A program made the position numbers and the translations under genes. Of a DNA stretch of 64,000 bases, positions 1-11,900 are shown in pieces. Location: positions 186,001 through 250,000 of the forward strand of contig JAMWET010005031.1 in the NCBI GenBank assembly GCA_024036415.1, in the 5' to 3' direction. The notes below the pieces were generated by a model that saw only the letters and a program-made list of their open reading frames with translations, was not told where the DNA came from and did no database searches. The DNA is from Prochilodus magdalenae (lineage: Eukaryota; Chordata; Actinopteri; Characiformes; Prochilodontidae). How positions within the stretch are numbered: the first letter of the stretch is position 1; each line of letters starts with the position of its first letter.

Positions 1-2
1 TT

Positions 3-317
3 TGCTTGATTACCCACAATTACTTGCGGAGCACCTGGTGTTCCAAAGAAATCCAAATGGCTAACTTCAGACTCTTTCAAGATCAGAAGGATGTGCTGAT
101 CCTGGTATTCTTGGAGGACATTCCTTCCTGCCATCTCTCTCCTTACTATCAAATCCGGAAGCTGGTGAAGAAGAAGACCTACCTTAAATGGCCCAAACCT
201 GGAGAAGATACCAGGGTCTTCTGGCAGAAACTGAAACTGGCTTTAGAGACTAAGGAAGACGAGCAGAGCTTGATTCTCTCTGGAGAGGAGACCGGTTTCA
301 CAGCAAGGCTCCGGTAG
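3..317 (+). CDS. Toll-like receptor, C-terminal part of TIR domain (partial, 5' end outside window)
   Basis: The open frame enters from the left edge and ends at TAG 315-317, giving about 105 residues. It reads like the second half of a TLR1/TLR2-subfamily TIR domain: SxWCxxE (STWCSKE), an NFRLFQD stretch, ILVFLEDIP, KKKTYLKWP and the box-3 FW motif (RVFWQKLK), followed by a short hydrophilic tail. TIR domains act in the cytoplasm and recruit MyD88-type adaptors after ligand binding by the ectodomain. Ectodomain, membrane segment and TIR boxes 1 and 2 lie outside the window, so the receptor cannot be named with certainty; a fish-specific TLR18-like or TLR2-like receptor fits best. There is no intron in the visible part. 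It points toward hnf1b, which is on the other strand. Confidence 0.85.
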   Translation, partial: CLITHNYLRSTWCSKEIQMANFRLFQDQKDVLILVFLEDIPSCHLSPYYQIRKLVKKKTYLKWPKPGEDTRVFWQKLKLALETKEDEQSLILSGEETGFTARLR

Positions 318-1938
318 TATGAAGGTAACCGTTCATCTGTCAAGCATCAGCTCTCTGTGTCTGTGATGGGTGAGATGTAAGAGCATGTTCTGAAACACTG
401 TCTCATTGTTTTAGGGATGAAGAAGAGGAGTAACGGGTGGTGTGAAAGGAGCCGGCTTGCTGTTTATTCCTTAAAGACAGGCCTCTACAGTTTCTGCCTC
501 GCTGTGACCTCTACTGACCTCCTCTCAGCATGACTCCCCCCCTCGGTATAGTAGGTGTTATAACTTCACTCTGTGTATTGCTAGAGAACACAGGAGAAGA
601 CTCTCATCACTGACTGAACTGCTGTACAAACAACCTGCTAGATGCCAAGGAGGGGCCAAAATGAGAGATACAGCCTTTCCTGCAAGCCTTTAGAATTTTG
701 CAACATGCAGATTCACAATTTTCGGCTTCCACCATTAACTGAACTGTCATTGTTCTGTCAAACTCGCTGTCCTACTGTAGCGTACGCTTATAGGCTAGGC
801 AGCTCCCTATGTAAACCTATCACTAGGATATGTTAACAGCCTACATGACGGAACTCTGGCAATTTATTCAAACATGTACCTTATAAAATGGTTCACATCT
901 CAACGACGCCATGCTGAGAGTATAACAGACCTTATCCTTATAGAGCAACTTAACAAGTCGTTATTGTTCACAGTAGTGGTAATAGGAACCAGACGTCTGA
1001 AGAGTTTAACTCCAATCCATAGTGCAGGGTGGAGTGATACATGAAGGGTGCTTTAAGGAAAAGTAGTCCCCAAAGAAAACATATTATATTTACCATCGGT
1101 ATTACATTTAAAACCTCAGAAGGTCCATTGATGGTTTTGGATCAAACATACCATGGCTATATTTGCAGTGTATATATTGGGATACCTGGTTCCCATCACC
1201 ATCACTGTAAAGAAATTTGCAAGTTTCCCAGCATATGACTCATTTCACATCAAACCACGCTATATATATCACTTTATTTCTCAGCCACTTAACTATGCAC
1301 CGGACGTTTGGTGGAGTTAAAAACACCAACCAAGTTACTATACTATACAAATTTGGCATTCCAAGAAGCACCGCTTGATTATATGGTGAATAGAATTATT
1401 GGACCTACAGAATGAGAGGGCCATGAGTCTTAAAGGAGCTGTGTGGAAGATTTAGGGGGAGGAACATACTTATATAGACTATAATCACCTACAATTCATT
1501 CTGTTATCGTTAGCTGAGAATGGGCCCTTCATATCTACATATCGTCAGACGTCTTTTATGGAGGCTGCCATGTGGTACAGGAATAAATGGAGTTTGTGGA
1601 CCTAAGTAGAAACAGAATTCGTTGGCAAACTGGTTCTGACTTTGCCAAATTGACCCAGCTGACTAACCTCTACTTGTACGGCATGTAGTACAGCAATGAA
1701 TGGACAAACAACCCGCTGGCTGTAGAGAGTGGCTTTAGCACTCATACACTATGACAGCAGCTTGAATATGGTGGCACTGTAGAGCTGCCTGGAAGACAAC
1801 TACCCTTCTACCCTTGTAGAAATTCCTATAGTAGCCCATGTATCTCTAGCTCCATGTGCAGAACTCCAGGTAGGGTTATTAGTCCTTATCCTTATTAAAC
1901 GAGTCAGCTTCTGATTTGCCAGCTGCTTGTTCACATTT
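318..1938. other. Spacer downstream of the TLR gene
   Basis: This stretch probably holds the TLR 3' untranslated region at its left end. I see no exon-like frame flanked by splice sites and no named repeat. The small open frames here have no recognisable protein motif. Confidence 0.4.
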
Positions 1939-2020
1939 TCCTGTTCCACCTTAAATGGTGCAGCGGTTACTGCAACACCTCAGCTGCCACAACGTAGCAC
2001 TGTTTAAGGTAGAACAGGAG
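1939..2020. repeat. Short inverted-repeat (MITE-like) element, copy 1
   Basis: The arms tcctgttccaccttaaa (1939-1955) and tttaaggtagaacagga (2003-2019) are near-perfect reverse complements around a roughly 47-bp loop. A second, related copy lies at 2658-2727, sharing the arm ttccaccttaaatggtgcag. This is a small fold-back repeat of unknown family. Confidence 0.6.
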
Positions 2021-2395
2021 AATTCAAACAAGAATCTGGTGTATGTGCTTATCAGAATATGTTTCCAGCATTAATAGTTCAGATGTTCTGACGGACTAAA
2101 TGAGCTTATCCGGGGAACCTAGTGATATTAAGAGTCTAAACTGAATTACATTAAAAACAACACGGCATTGAAACACTGAGTTTCTACATGGTACTAATGA
2201 TATGAGCATGCTGGTAGGGCCGCTTGATGGACAGATGAATTTGCTAGAGCTCTGGTGTAGTGAGACATTTAAGAACCCACATTACAACAACAGGAGGACT
2301 GTACGTAATCCTTAAACCCACTGGAAGATACAAAAGGGAACCAGGACAGGCAATGAGGCAACAGCAGAAATCCTGGTGGCTACTGTAGTTTCTAT

Positions 2396-3086
2396 GGCCC
2401 AATCTCATTTCTTATTTTTACCCCGTAATAGGGTAATAGGGGGTAGGGGCTAAATTCTTACCCCTATGAAATGGGACAACCCTTCAAGTTGTCTTCGGCA
2501 GCTTTTGTGTAAACAGACAAAAAGCATGTGGGCTCGTGGTTCATTCACAACTTCAATTTTACTCATCAATCACTCAAACGAGTCACCGTCAAGAATTCTT
2601 CGGTGATGTAAAGCTGAACTTAGCTTTCTGATCACCAGCTTCATGATCGAATTTCCCCGTTCCACCTTAAATGGTGCAGGAACCTCAGATACCAGAACAT
2701 AACTCCTGCATCATTTAAGGTGGAACTGGAAATTGCACTAGGTAGAGACATCAGTGTATTGGTAGCGATTTTTAAACGTGTTGTGTGAAAATGGGCATAA
2801 AACTCTATTACCATGGTTACCTTCTATTCCGTTGTTGTATAAAAAAATACTTATTGGTCTCTTTGGTCGCAGGTGCAGCAGTCGAATTTGCAGATGAATT
2901 TGCAGGGCATTGTGGGAATTTTCTAATAACACAGAGTATACCTCTAAAAAACCTTTATTCCCCCTTTACCCTACCCCTCCATCTCAACAACAATCGGAAT
3001 AACCCCACCCCTAGATGTCAACGGGCAAAACAAAAAAAAGGTGGAGGGCTAAGTGTTAGGGGCAAGGGGTGAAGTGGGATTGGGCC
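2396..3086. mobile_element. Non-autonomous DNA transposon with GGCCCAATC terminal inverted repeats
   Basis: The left end ggcccaatctcatttc (2396-2411) and the right end gaagtgggattgggcc (3071-3086) are inverted copies with two mismatches. The inside has no transposase-like frame. Pyrimidine-rich and purine-rich blocks follow the two ends, and a short hairpin repeat at 2658-2727 sits within. The superfamily is not clear from the ends alone. Confidence 0.6.
2658..2727. repeat. Short inverted-repeat element, copy 2 (inside the 2396-3086 element)
   Basis: The arms ttccaccttaaat (2660-2672) and atttaaggtggaac (2713-2726) are complementary, with further pairing of tgcagga against tcctgca inside. 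It is related to the element at 1939-2020. Confidence 0.55.
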
Positions 3087-3697
3087 TAAGAGTGGATGGG
3101 TGGAGGGTTTCACTAGGTTGTGGTACAGAATCTCACCACTAGAAGGGACACAGTCCTCCTTTAGGAGACTGGGTGGGTGGTTCTCTAGGTTGCAGAACTC
3201 AACCTCACCATTAGGGGTGACACACTCCTTTAAGCGACACCACACACACATTCAATGTACTCCTGCTGTGCCTTAGAAACGGTTGGTTTCCCAAACATTT
3301 TCCATTCATTAGGGAATCTCCTTTCAGAATGCCGTGTGGTCCAAGACTAGGCTTAATCCCTGCCTAGTAAATCAACCCTATGAATAGGATCTGCTACTTG
3401 TGAAGAATGTCTTCTATCATGACTTCTACATGCACTGTTATTTACATATTTTATATTTTAAACTTTACTTTAATCTTAACTATCTGAGGTATGTGTGCAT
3501 ATACAGTATTATCCATGTCTAGATCATTGTCTTCTTTGCATACTTAAACATATTCTTGAACTTATTCATTATTAACCATGATAATCACATATTTCTATAA
3601 AAAATTCTTCAGAGTGATTCAAAAAACAGATCTGATGTGACAAAGCAAAGCACTCAATACATTAAAGTAAACAACCAGAATTTACCTCAAAAGAACA

Positions 3698-4411
3698 GCT
3701 GCACCCAGAAGGAATTAACCAACAGGAATGAAACTTGGTGGGTAGGTTTAACATTGTGAGACATGCAACATGCAAGTGATTCAAGTTGCACGCTTGGCTG
3801 CGTATGTGATGTAAACAAGGACAGGCCTTATCTCTGTCCCTGACTGACCCAACAGCCATAATTGTGGACATTCAGTGAGCAGTGATGCCTCCATGAGTCA
3901 TCCTGTTAGTGCCAGCGCCTTTGACAGGCGGCTGCACAACACAGCACTACATGTACGCAAACCTTTACAATGACAGCCCTTAACACCATGTCAACACCGC
4001 CAAGGACTGCAATGGATTGACTTGAATGGTAACAGGTGACATGTCCCGCTTTTGTCTTGGTGGAGATGGCCAATGAATCCGTGTGTGAAGGCACCGTGGT
4101 CAGAAAAAAGATGAACAGTTTGATGTCGCGCGTCACACGTCCACAAGGGCTGGTGTTACTCCATCCCTACCACAAAATTTCTAGGTACCGTATAAGAATA
4201 TTTAAGCTGCATAGGACGGATTATCACAGGACACCATTAGGAACCTCTACAGCACCATGCCGAGACTCCTGGCATGATGCCTGACGCCATACTGACAGAC
4301 GCAACCTCTATATTGCCCATATCAATCCAAAATTATCATCATTTATTGTTCCTGGAAACCTTTATCCTCCTTCCCAATTGCACTGCAATCCCACACTTCC
4401 TTCTGGGTGCA
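3698..4411 (+). mobile_element. Degenerate Tc1/mariner-like transposon, copy A
   Basis: The ends agctgcacccagaaggaatt (from 3698) and cacttccttctgggtgca (to about 4410) are inverted repeats. The plus strand between them keeps a broken transposase reading: a block like the DDE motif region of IS630/Tc1 enzymes, with phrases close to FVLVEM and then an RHRG/DEQF-like region, interrupted by stops. Related copies in the opposite orientation lie near 44155-44655, 51385-52085 and 61365-61650. It is inactive. Confidence 0.6.
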
Positions 4412-5888
4412 ACTACGCTTTTGATGTTGAGTGCACCGCATATTGTAAAACATAGCATGCTTTCTACTAAACAGTATGTTAAACCATGTAAGTGTTTATC
4501 ACACCAGCCTATTATGTCTATGCTATATGTGTCTGTGTTAACAAGTCAGTAAAATGCTATGTATTTAACATGCTTTATTCTTATGACAATTTGTTCAATT
4601 TTCCAAATAAAAGGTGTAATAAACACACCAAGTATGTACATAATACCAATAACCAAACGCATATTCCAAAATAAACTTTAACATTAGTGCCTTATTGGTG
4701 ATTTATTGGTGACACCTTTTCCGGCAGGTTACTGGAAGTAGCTTTCCCTTGGGAAAATACACATTCGAATCACATTCTAGAAAGGTCACGTGACGAAAGG
4801 GGAAGCGTAATGACTTTGTTCACTTCCTCATGGTGGGCGGTCAAACGAATTTACACGCCCTTTGACCACAAGACAGAGACAGAGGAAATAGACCTAATGG
4901 GGTCAATCTGGGAAAAAAAACATACTCCCCATCCTCCCACTACTGCCACTGTGCTCGTATTACATAAACAAAGTGTAGTCGACATAGCGGCACATATTTT
5001 GCGTTTCACTGCCAAAAATAAAGCACCTTTGGTGACATTATTAAAAATAATTTCAATATACACAATGTTTTACAACAGTATAAATATGATTCTAATGATT
5101 CCAGGATTTACACACACTTAAAGCATCCTCAAAAACAGGGTGGTGAAAAATCAGTCCCTGAGAAACAGTTATATTCATTGCATGCGGTTGAATTATCTGT
5201 GTTTGCATAAACTACTCAGTGAGGCATTTCTGTATCCTGGAAATTTTGTTATACAGGAATGATTTTCATAGTTTCATAAAACAATGTGAATCAGACTACA
5301 TAGCTCCAAGTTTGTGATTTGGGAAGAACAAAAAAAATGTCTGCATATTGACCATTATATTCTCTTGCTTGACCTCAACACAATCCATATTTCACCATTA
5401 CAATGGCCATCAAACATGGCAGGATGATATGGAGGAGGAGCCTCTTATTCTGAGAATTTAAGCTGTGAGGATTCAGGTTGGCTGCACCATCCACAGAGGT
5501 CTTATGGTCTGAGAGCAGCTCCTACAGTCTTTGCCAAAGATCTGTAAAGCCTGTGTGCACCCTTTCAAACATGAGTCTAACTGTAGGTCTCTGTAAGTAT
5601 TTGGTAGATAATGAAGACAGCAGAGAGTGTGAGTGAGCATCCTTAGGTTCAAATTTCTTGAGTTGAGCAGGAAATGCCTTGATCAATCAGGCTATAGGAC
5701 TGAATCATCCAAATGGTCCAACAGGTTCTCACAGCATGGTCCCCACATTAGTAAAATCATCTTATGACTCAATATTCCTGATTTGTTGTCTTCTGCACTC
5801 GTCCTTTGGAGAGGTCACTGTGTTTACTGTGGTATAAGGCACTCCTCTTGCTTAGCTGCCAAAGAAGGTCTTTCACAGGTGTGCACTC
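4412..5888. other. Spacer, probably including the hnf1b 3' untranslated region at its right end
   Basis: The hnf1b stop codon is at 5889-5891 on the minus strand, so the 3' UTR extends leftward into this stretch. I found no clear AATAAA on the minus strand close to the stop; the nearest candidates are near 4702 and 4573. No other gene or named repeat is seen. Confidence 0.4.
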
Positions 5889-5909
5889 TCACCAAGCCTG
5901 CAAAGGGCA
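5889..5909 (-). CDS. hnf1b: hnf1b terminal coding exon (21 nt, CPLQAW-stop)
   Basis: A pyrimidine-rich acceptor tract ending in ctctag (5910-5915) is followed by TGC CCT TTG CAG GCT TGG TGA. This encodes CPLQAW, the known C-terminus of vertebrate HNF1B, in phase with exon 8, which ends ...SNKQ at 6851 before a GTAACT donor. The exon lies 941 bp beyond exon 8. Reading through the exon 8 donor instead gives an unrelated tail. Confidence 0.93.
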   Translation of the reverse strand, partial: CPLQAW

Positions 5910-8900
5910 CTAGAGCAAAGCAAAAGAGGATTACAATACATTTCCTGGATTCAGTTCGTTCCAATACAGAAAAAAGGCACACAGGCTAGCTTAATAATGT
6001 GTCTGGTCTTCATAAGTTTCCATGTTAGGTTTAATAGAGCATTCAGCATAATATAAGTAGAATCTGCTGTAATAATACAAAAGCCATATTGAATTTCCAT
6101 TCAATATTTTCCAAGCATCCCTGAAATGGCAGCTTAAAACCTAGTTTAATCTGAATGTAAGTCAATAGAACCAGACTTTTGTCCAAGCAGTATCATCTCC
6201 ATCTTCTTAATTTGCTCAGCAAATGGTATACCACTACCTCCATTTATACTTTACACTTTACACAGACACTAAGAACTCTATTTTTATACTTTCATACTTT
6301 ATAGTGTATCTCTGTCTCTATCTGTATCACTCTATCTTTTGCTTCTGTTGTTACTTCTGTGTAGTTTGTATATCTGCTACTGTATGCCTTGAATTTCCCT
6401 CTGGAATCAATAAAGTATCTATCTATCTATCTATTGGGCCATTTATGTTGGTCCAATCATTATAAAATCTTAAAATCTCCACGCAGTGTAAACAGCAGCT
6501 GCTGTGTTCAAATGATACAAACAAAAATGCATTAAATTTCTTTGGACAGTGATGATATTAAACAGCAAATTACACAGAAGCCTCAAAGACATATACATAT
6601 AATCTTCTCAGTGTTTAGTGAGTCCACCCTTTCCCTTTATTATGCGGAGAAGGAGAAATACAATCCCACCACTGAGTGCTAATGTGGCACAAAAGGCCGA
6701 AATGACACCCATATTTACTTGAACAGATGATTTAAGTGCTCCTCTGTGTGAACAGGTACGCGTCTTTGGGAAGTTGGGCTTTTCTTGTCTTTTGAATGTG
6801 TAAAGCTTGGAGCAGTGGCAGCTTAAGTCGTCAAGCCGAAAAAGAGTTACCTGCTTGTTAGAGCCCAGATGAGTTATAGTGCTTGTATCCATGGAGGAGA
6901 ATCGAGCTGGGTGGGAGTACTGAGGAGGTTCCTGCTTGGGGGAGTACACTGAGGAAGGGATCAAAAAGGGAGTCACTGAGGAGTAAACACTAGAATTCAA
7001 AGGTTTGGAATCTTTTGTTACATTACTATATAATGTCATATTTGTAATTTCATTAAATAATATACATTAATGATTTATTTAAGGATATTTTCTGTCAGGT
7101 GTTCTGGCTCATGATTTAATCGGCAGCTTTGAAATAGGAGGCATTATGTGCAGGCTACTTCCTGTATAACTTTAGTTTCAAATGTATGTAGCTTTCTAAG
7201 TCATTTCAGAATCTTCTGCACATCTGCATCATTTATTTTTTTTACACTACTACTGAAATTGATTCTTGTCTAAATTAATATTTTTGTATTTGTTCATTTA
7301 TTACTATTAACTACAGTACTAATACTTTGTAAGAAAGACCTTAACACAGCCAATGTAACAGCCATGCTTAAATTGAAATAGTAACTTGGGAAGGATGTCC
7401 TTGTGTCATGACTTTTATTTGTTTAAAGTTTTAAAATGCTACAACTTTTTATTGTTTATTTTCCAGTTTAAATGGAAACATCACGGATTTTCCATGTGGC
7501 CTTAAACTGTTGCATGTAGTTACATAATACTAGCATAATATTTGAAAACTTTGTGTTTAATAATGTGCAGACATGTGGGGTATACTCACTGTGTGAGTGT
7601 GTATAGGGCTGCTGTGAGGAGTGCACAGTGGTGAGAGGTGTGAGGCCAGAGCTATGAGGAAACTGCATGGGCTGCAGGGTTGTCAGTCCAGACACACTGT
7701 TAATGACCGGCACACTCTGAGATGGAGGGGAGCTCAGGCCTGAAAGAAAAAAAAGGCATGGTTATTCACAGGAAAGCAACTTCCTTTTTATACATAGTAA
7801 AATAGCAGGTCAAGGAGTCACAGAATTCTCTCTCTCTCTCTCTCTCTCCAATTGGTGGGGAGAAGAAGGTGTTTAATTACTGTCATCACTAAAACTTAAA
7901 CTGAGGAGTATTCTGGCAAAAGCCCCTTTTTGCCCCCGCACGCTAACGCCTTTAACTCTGAAAACTCATTAACAGGTACAGACTTTCCTTTCTCGTTGCC
8001 ATAATTTACATTCAGAGGTGTGTAAAGTGGCATATGTTTTAATAACAATAAGCATTAAGTTTAAAAGCTTAATGACAAATGTGGCCTCAGTTTGCTGCAA
8101 CAAGCCACCCCCCACATTTACATTCAACACTGATGGATAAGCTCACCAAGACCTTAGCTAAACCAAGTAAACGCTGCAGAAACTTGCATTACACAGTCTT
8201 TGGTGGCTGCCTCAAATGTGGTTTCTGACACTGTATGGCTAATAGTTAACTGTAAACAAGGACCAATGCACACCATATATGATATATATATATAATATAT
8301 AAATGTAAACAGGACAAAAATCTAGATAAACTTGTAGCATTTTTGTCAAACTATTAATATAAAAAAGATGTAGTATAGATGTGTATATATATCTCATCGC
8401 ACACACATCATATAAGACACAGTATAAAGACACTAGTTAGGGAAGGGTTAGAAAGGGTGCTGAACTCACTCTGTGCGGTGAGGGTCATGATGAGGCTCTG
8501 GGCCTGCTGGTGATGATGACTTTGTGACAAGCTGTGGATATTGGTCAGAGTGCTCACTGGCGGCAAGACTCCACCTGAGGCCGAGATCTGGACACACACA
8601 TGCACACACAAAGTAAATACATATAGGACACTCAAATTTATTACAAGGCAGGTCATGGGTTCTCACTTCTTGGAGAACAAACACCTCCTCTATCTTCAAA
8701 GTGTATCTTTGCGGGAGAGTGGCTGGGTGGTTGAGAGTGGTTAAGAATAAATAGCAGTGAGTCATGTTTAGTAGAGGGCTCAATCACTCCAGTCATAAAG
8801 TAGAATAATGACATTGTTATGGTGTTTTGGGCGCTGCCTATACTTGCTGTTCTCTTTGACCCAGTTCATGCAACACTATATGCAATGAGGGACAAGCTTC

Positions 8901-11900
8901 TTCCTCCAGTCACAATCTCCAAAACAACACTTTATTCATAAAAGTGACTTGGTGGAGCAGTTCTGGAGCAGAACAATACATCTACCTACAAGTGTAGCAA
9001 TGACTGAACCAGTTAATTGACCAATGTGAACGCTGAAATGAACATATTGTTTAATGCTGCCAATGCTGTTATTCAGGAAAGACTTGCATCACAAATTCTC
9101 AATGAAACCTTTTTGGGTTTTTTTCAGATTACCTAACAGATGGCTGCTGTTCAACAAAAGAATTATAGCTGATTTGTGTAGATCCAAAACAATTCGAGTG
9201 AGGTTAGTGGTTGAGTGGAGTGGATAAACAGACTGAATGATAACTGCAGTATTTTTGCACACAGTCTCACAACATTTATGGCATTTATGGCATTTTAGCT
9301 GACGCTCTTATCCAGAGCGACTTACAAGGGTAATCATATTACAGGTAGGTCATTGTGGTGTTAGGAGTCTTGCCCAAGGACTCTTATTGATGTAGCACAG
9401 CATAGTCACCTAGACCGGGAATCAAGCCCTAGTCTCCCACATGTGGTGGTTCCCTGGAGGGTAGTGGTGTTATCCGCTGAGCTACACCAACCACTAATCA
9501 CAACAATAAAATGAAAGCAGGGCTAGATTACCCCATAGTGCAGATAAAAATATACAATATATGTACGATAAATAAATTTGGATAAATGTATATTTGGAAC
9601 GATTTGGTCCCCACAATAAGGTGAATTCAAAATATTCATTCAGTTATAATTTCAGAGCAATGTGGCCTTTTCAATATCCGCTACAATTCATCACTGAATA
9701 TTTCTTCATTTTACAGCTCAAATTTATAGCACATTGGTATCATACACAGACACTAATAATTAATTGGACCACCTTTAGCTTAGACTATTGCATATTCACC
9801 GTAGCATTGCTGATACAACCTTGTAAAATATCACAACATTAATTTCCATTTAGAGCTGCAATGATTTTTGTCTGAGATTTGGTAATGATGACTGAAGAGT
9901 CAAAACAATCCATAAAGCCTTTTCAACAGGGTTAAGTTCAGGACTTTGTGGGGTCCAATTTATGTGTGAAAATGATTCTTCATGCTTCCTAACCCACTTC
10001 TTCACAATCATGAGTCTGATGAATACAAGTGTAATTGTCCTGGATCATGCCCGTGCCATCAGGGAAGAAAAAATCCACTGATGAAATCTCTTGGTCATTC
10101 AGTACATGCAGGTCCTTTCATTCAGACTTCATTATATTGCCACATAATGATGCTGATCCTCGACCGGACCAACTGAGGCACTCCTAGATCATAACACTCT
10201 CTCCAGAGGCTTGTACAGTGCTTACTATGCATTATGGGTGCACCTCTTCTTTGTATTTTCCCTCCTCCTCTGATACCCATCGCTCTGGAATAGCGTAAAT
10301 GTGGACCACATAATCTTAATGTTCCTTGCAAACTGAAGACTTTTTTGTCCAATTAGCTTCACTAACAAAAGGTTTTCTTATGGCCGCACAGCTGTATAGC
10401 ACACATTGTGTATGTGGTTCTACTGCTGATTCCTTACAGTTCTCCAGCTTTTTTTGCTTTTACCACTGCATTGGACAATTCTAGAAGTTCCTTTGCTTGA
10501 TGCTGGACAATAATTTAACCCTTTTGAAACAAGTAACATCTTCTTAACATGAATACAACATAAATGTCTTCCAACATGGTTATTCAAGAAATGAGAAGCT
10601 AACCACTGCAAGATTTACGGTTAGACAAACTGGTGCCTGATCATACATATTAATGATTGCAGTAATTATATATTTCAAAGGAAAAGCATTAGCTTAGTTA
10701 AATCCAAACTGTGACTCAGCTAGGCAGCATATTGGAATAATTTAATTAATGTTTTAGCCACAAAGTGAATTTTATAGCATTAAAATCTCAAAACATCTGG
10801 ACAGTGATTCTAAACCTGTTGTGGGCACTTGCATGTTTATCGTCTAGTTTTAGAGTTACGTCACATGGTCGCCAAAAGAGCTTTTTTTACTGAAGACCCC
10901 AGACTGAGGCTGATGCAGCCGCTCCTGATATCTGCATTATTGTACTACACCAGACACTCACCATCTTGGCTTCAGGTGATAGCAGGCTGTGACAGGGGTC
11001 CAGGCCATTTGGAGACACCTGCTGTAACACGGACTGGCTGTTGCCAAGGTGACTGATGGCCGTTGAGGAAGTGACCTCACTGCTTCCTTGTTGGCTGTAC
11101 CTAAGTTCTGCGGGAGAGAGGGAGGGAACGAGGCAGAAAGAGAGAGAGGGAGAGTTTGTAGCTGCACAGACTGACCTGGTTCTTGTATCTCTACATGACC
11201 TGGTTTGTGGCATACCTTTGTATCAGCTAATCGATAAGAGTCTGTACTGAACAAACATGCCTACACTTCAAACGAGACCATTCCTTCAAACTCACTTCGA
11301 CTTTCTCTCTCCTTTCTCTCAGTCTTAAACGGTCAGCTGATCTTGCCAAAGTAATTTTAACAAACTTCACACTCATTTCCGTTTCTGTACACAAACACGA
11401 CAGTAGAATGTTTCAGCAGCCAGAGGTCAGAGACGGCTGCAGAATACACAGAACAAGCAAACACCCAGTTCTCTGACTCACACATTTGTGACGTAACGCG
11501 TAATCCAACTGCAAACATTCTGTGAAATTCACCCTGTTTTACAGCTGTAGGTCCCCAAAAGAGACACAACTGTGCTGATCATTTATTTAAGTATTTTAAT
11601 AATACATAAATGCTCTACTGGACCAGGGTTGATATTTGAGTCAGTCCACTTGAAAGCCACACTAAGCCAAACATTAATACTACATATTCAACTTTTATGT
11701 TGGGCTATCTGCACTGTCCCCTCCCTGTATTTATTGTTTAATGTTTCGTATATTGTAAATTGTCTTGTGTATTTATAGTATTTATTGTATTATTGTTCTG
11801 TGTAGCTCCTTGGTCCTGGAGGAACGTTGTTTCGTTTCACTGTGTACTGTACACCACTGTATAGGGTTGAAATGACAATAAAAACTACTTGACTTGACTG

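Noticed and set aside
6608..6850. Extension of hnf1b exon 8 into [20 protein letters not shown]...
   Set aside because: A GTAACT donor follows SNKQ at 6851, and the conserved CPLQAW end is found in a separate exon at 5889-5909.
9982..10352. Small frames on both strands suggesting a gene inside hnf1b intron 5
   Set aside because: The minus strand reads as a broken Tc1 transposase (SPELNPVE motif), so this is a transposon relic.
10887..11056. Plus-strand frames over hnf1b exon 5
   Set aside because: They are shadows of the real minus-strand exon, which has matching splice sites and phase.
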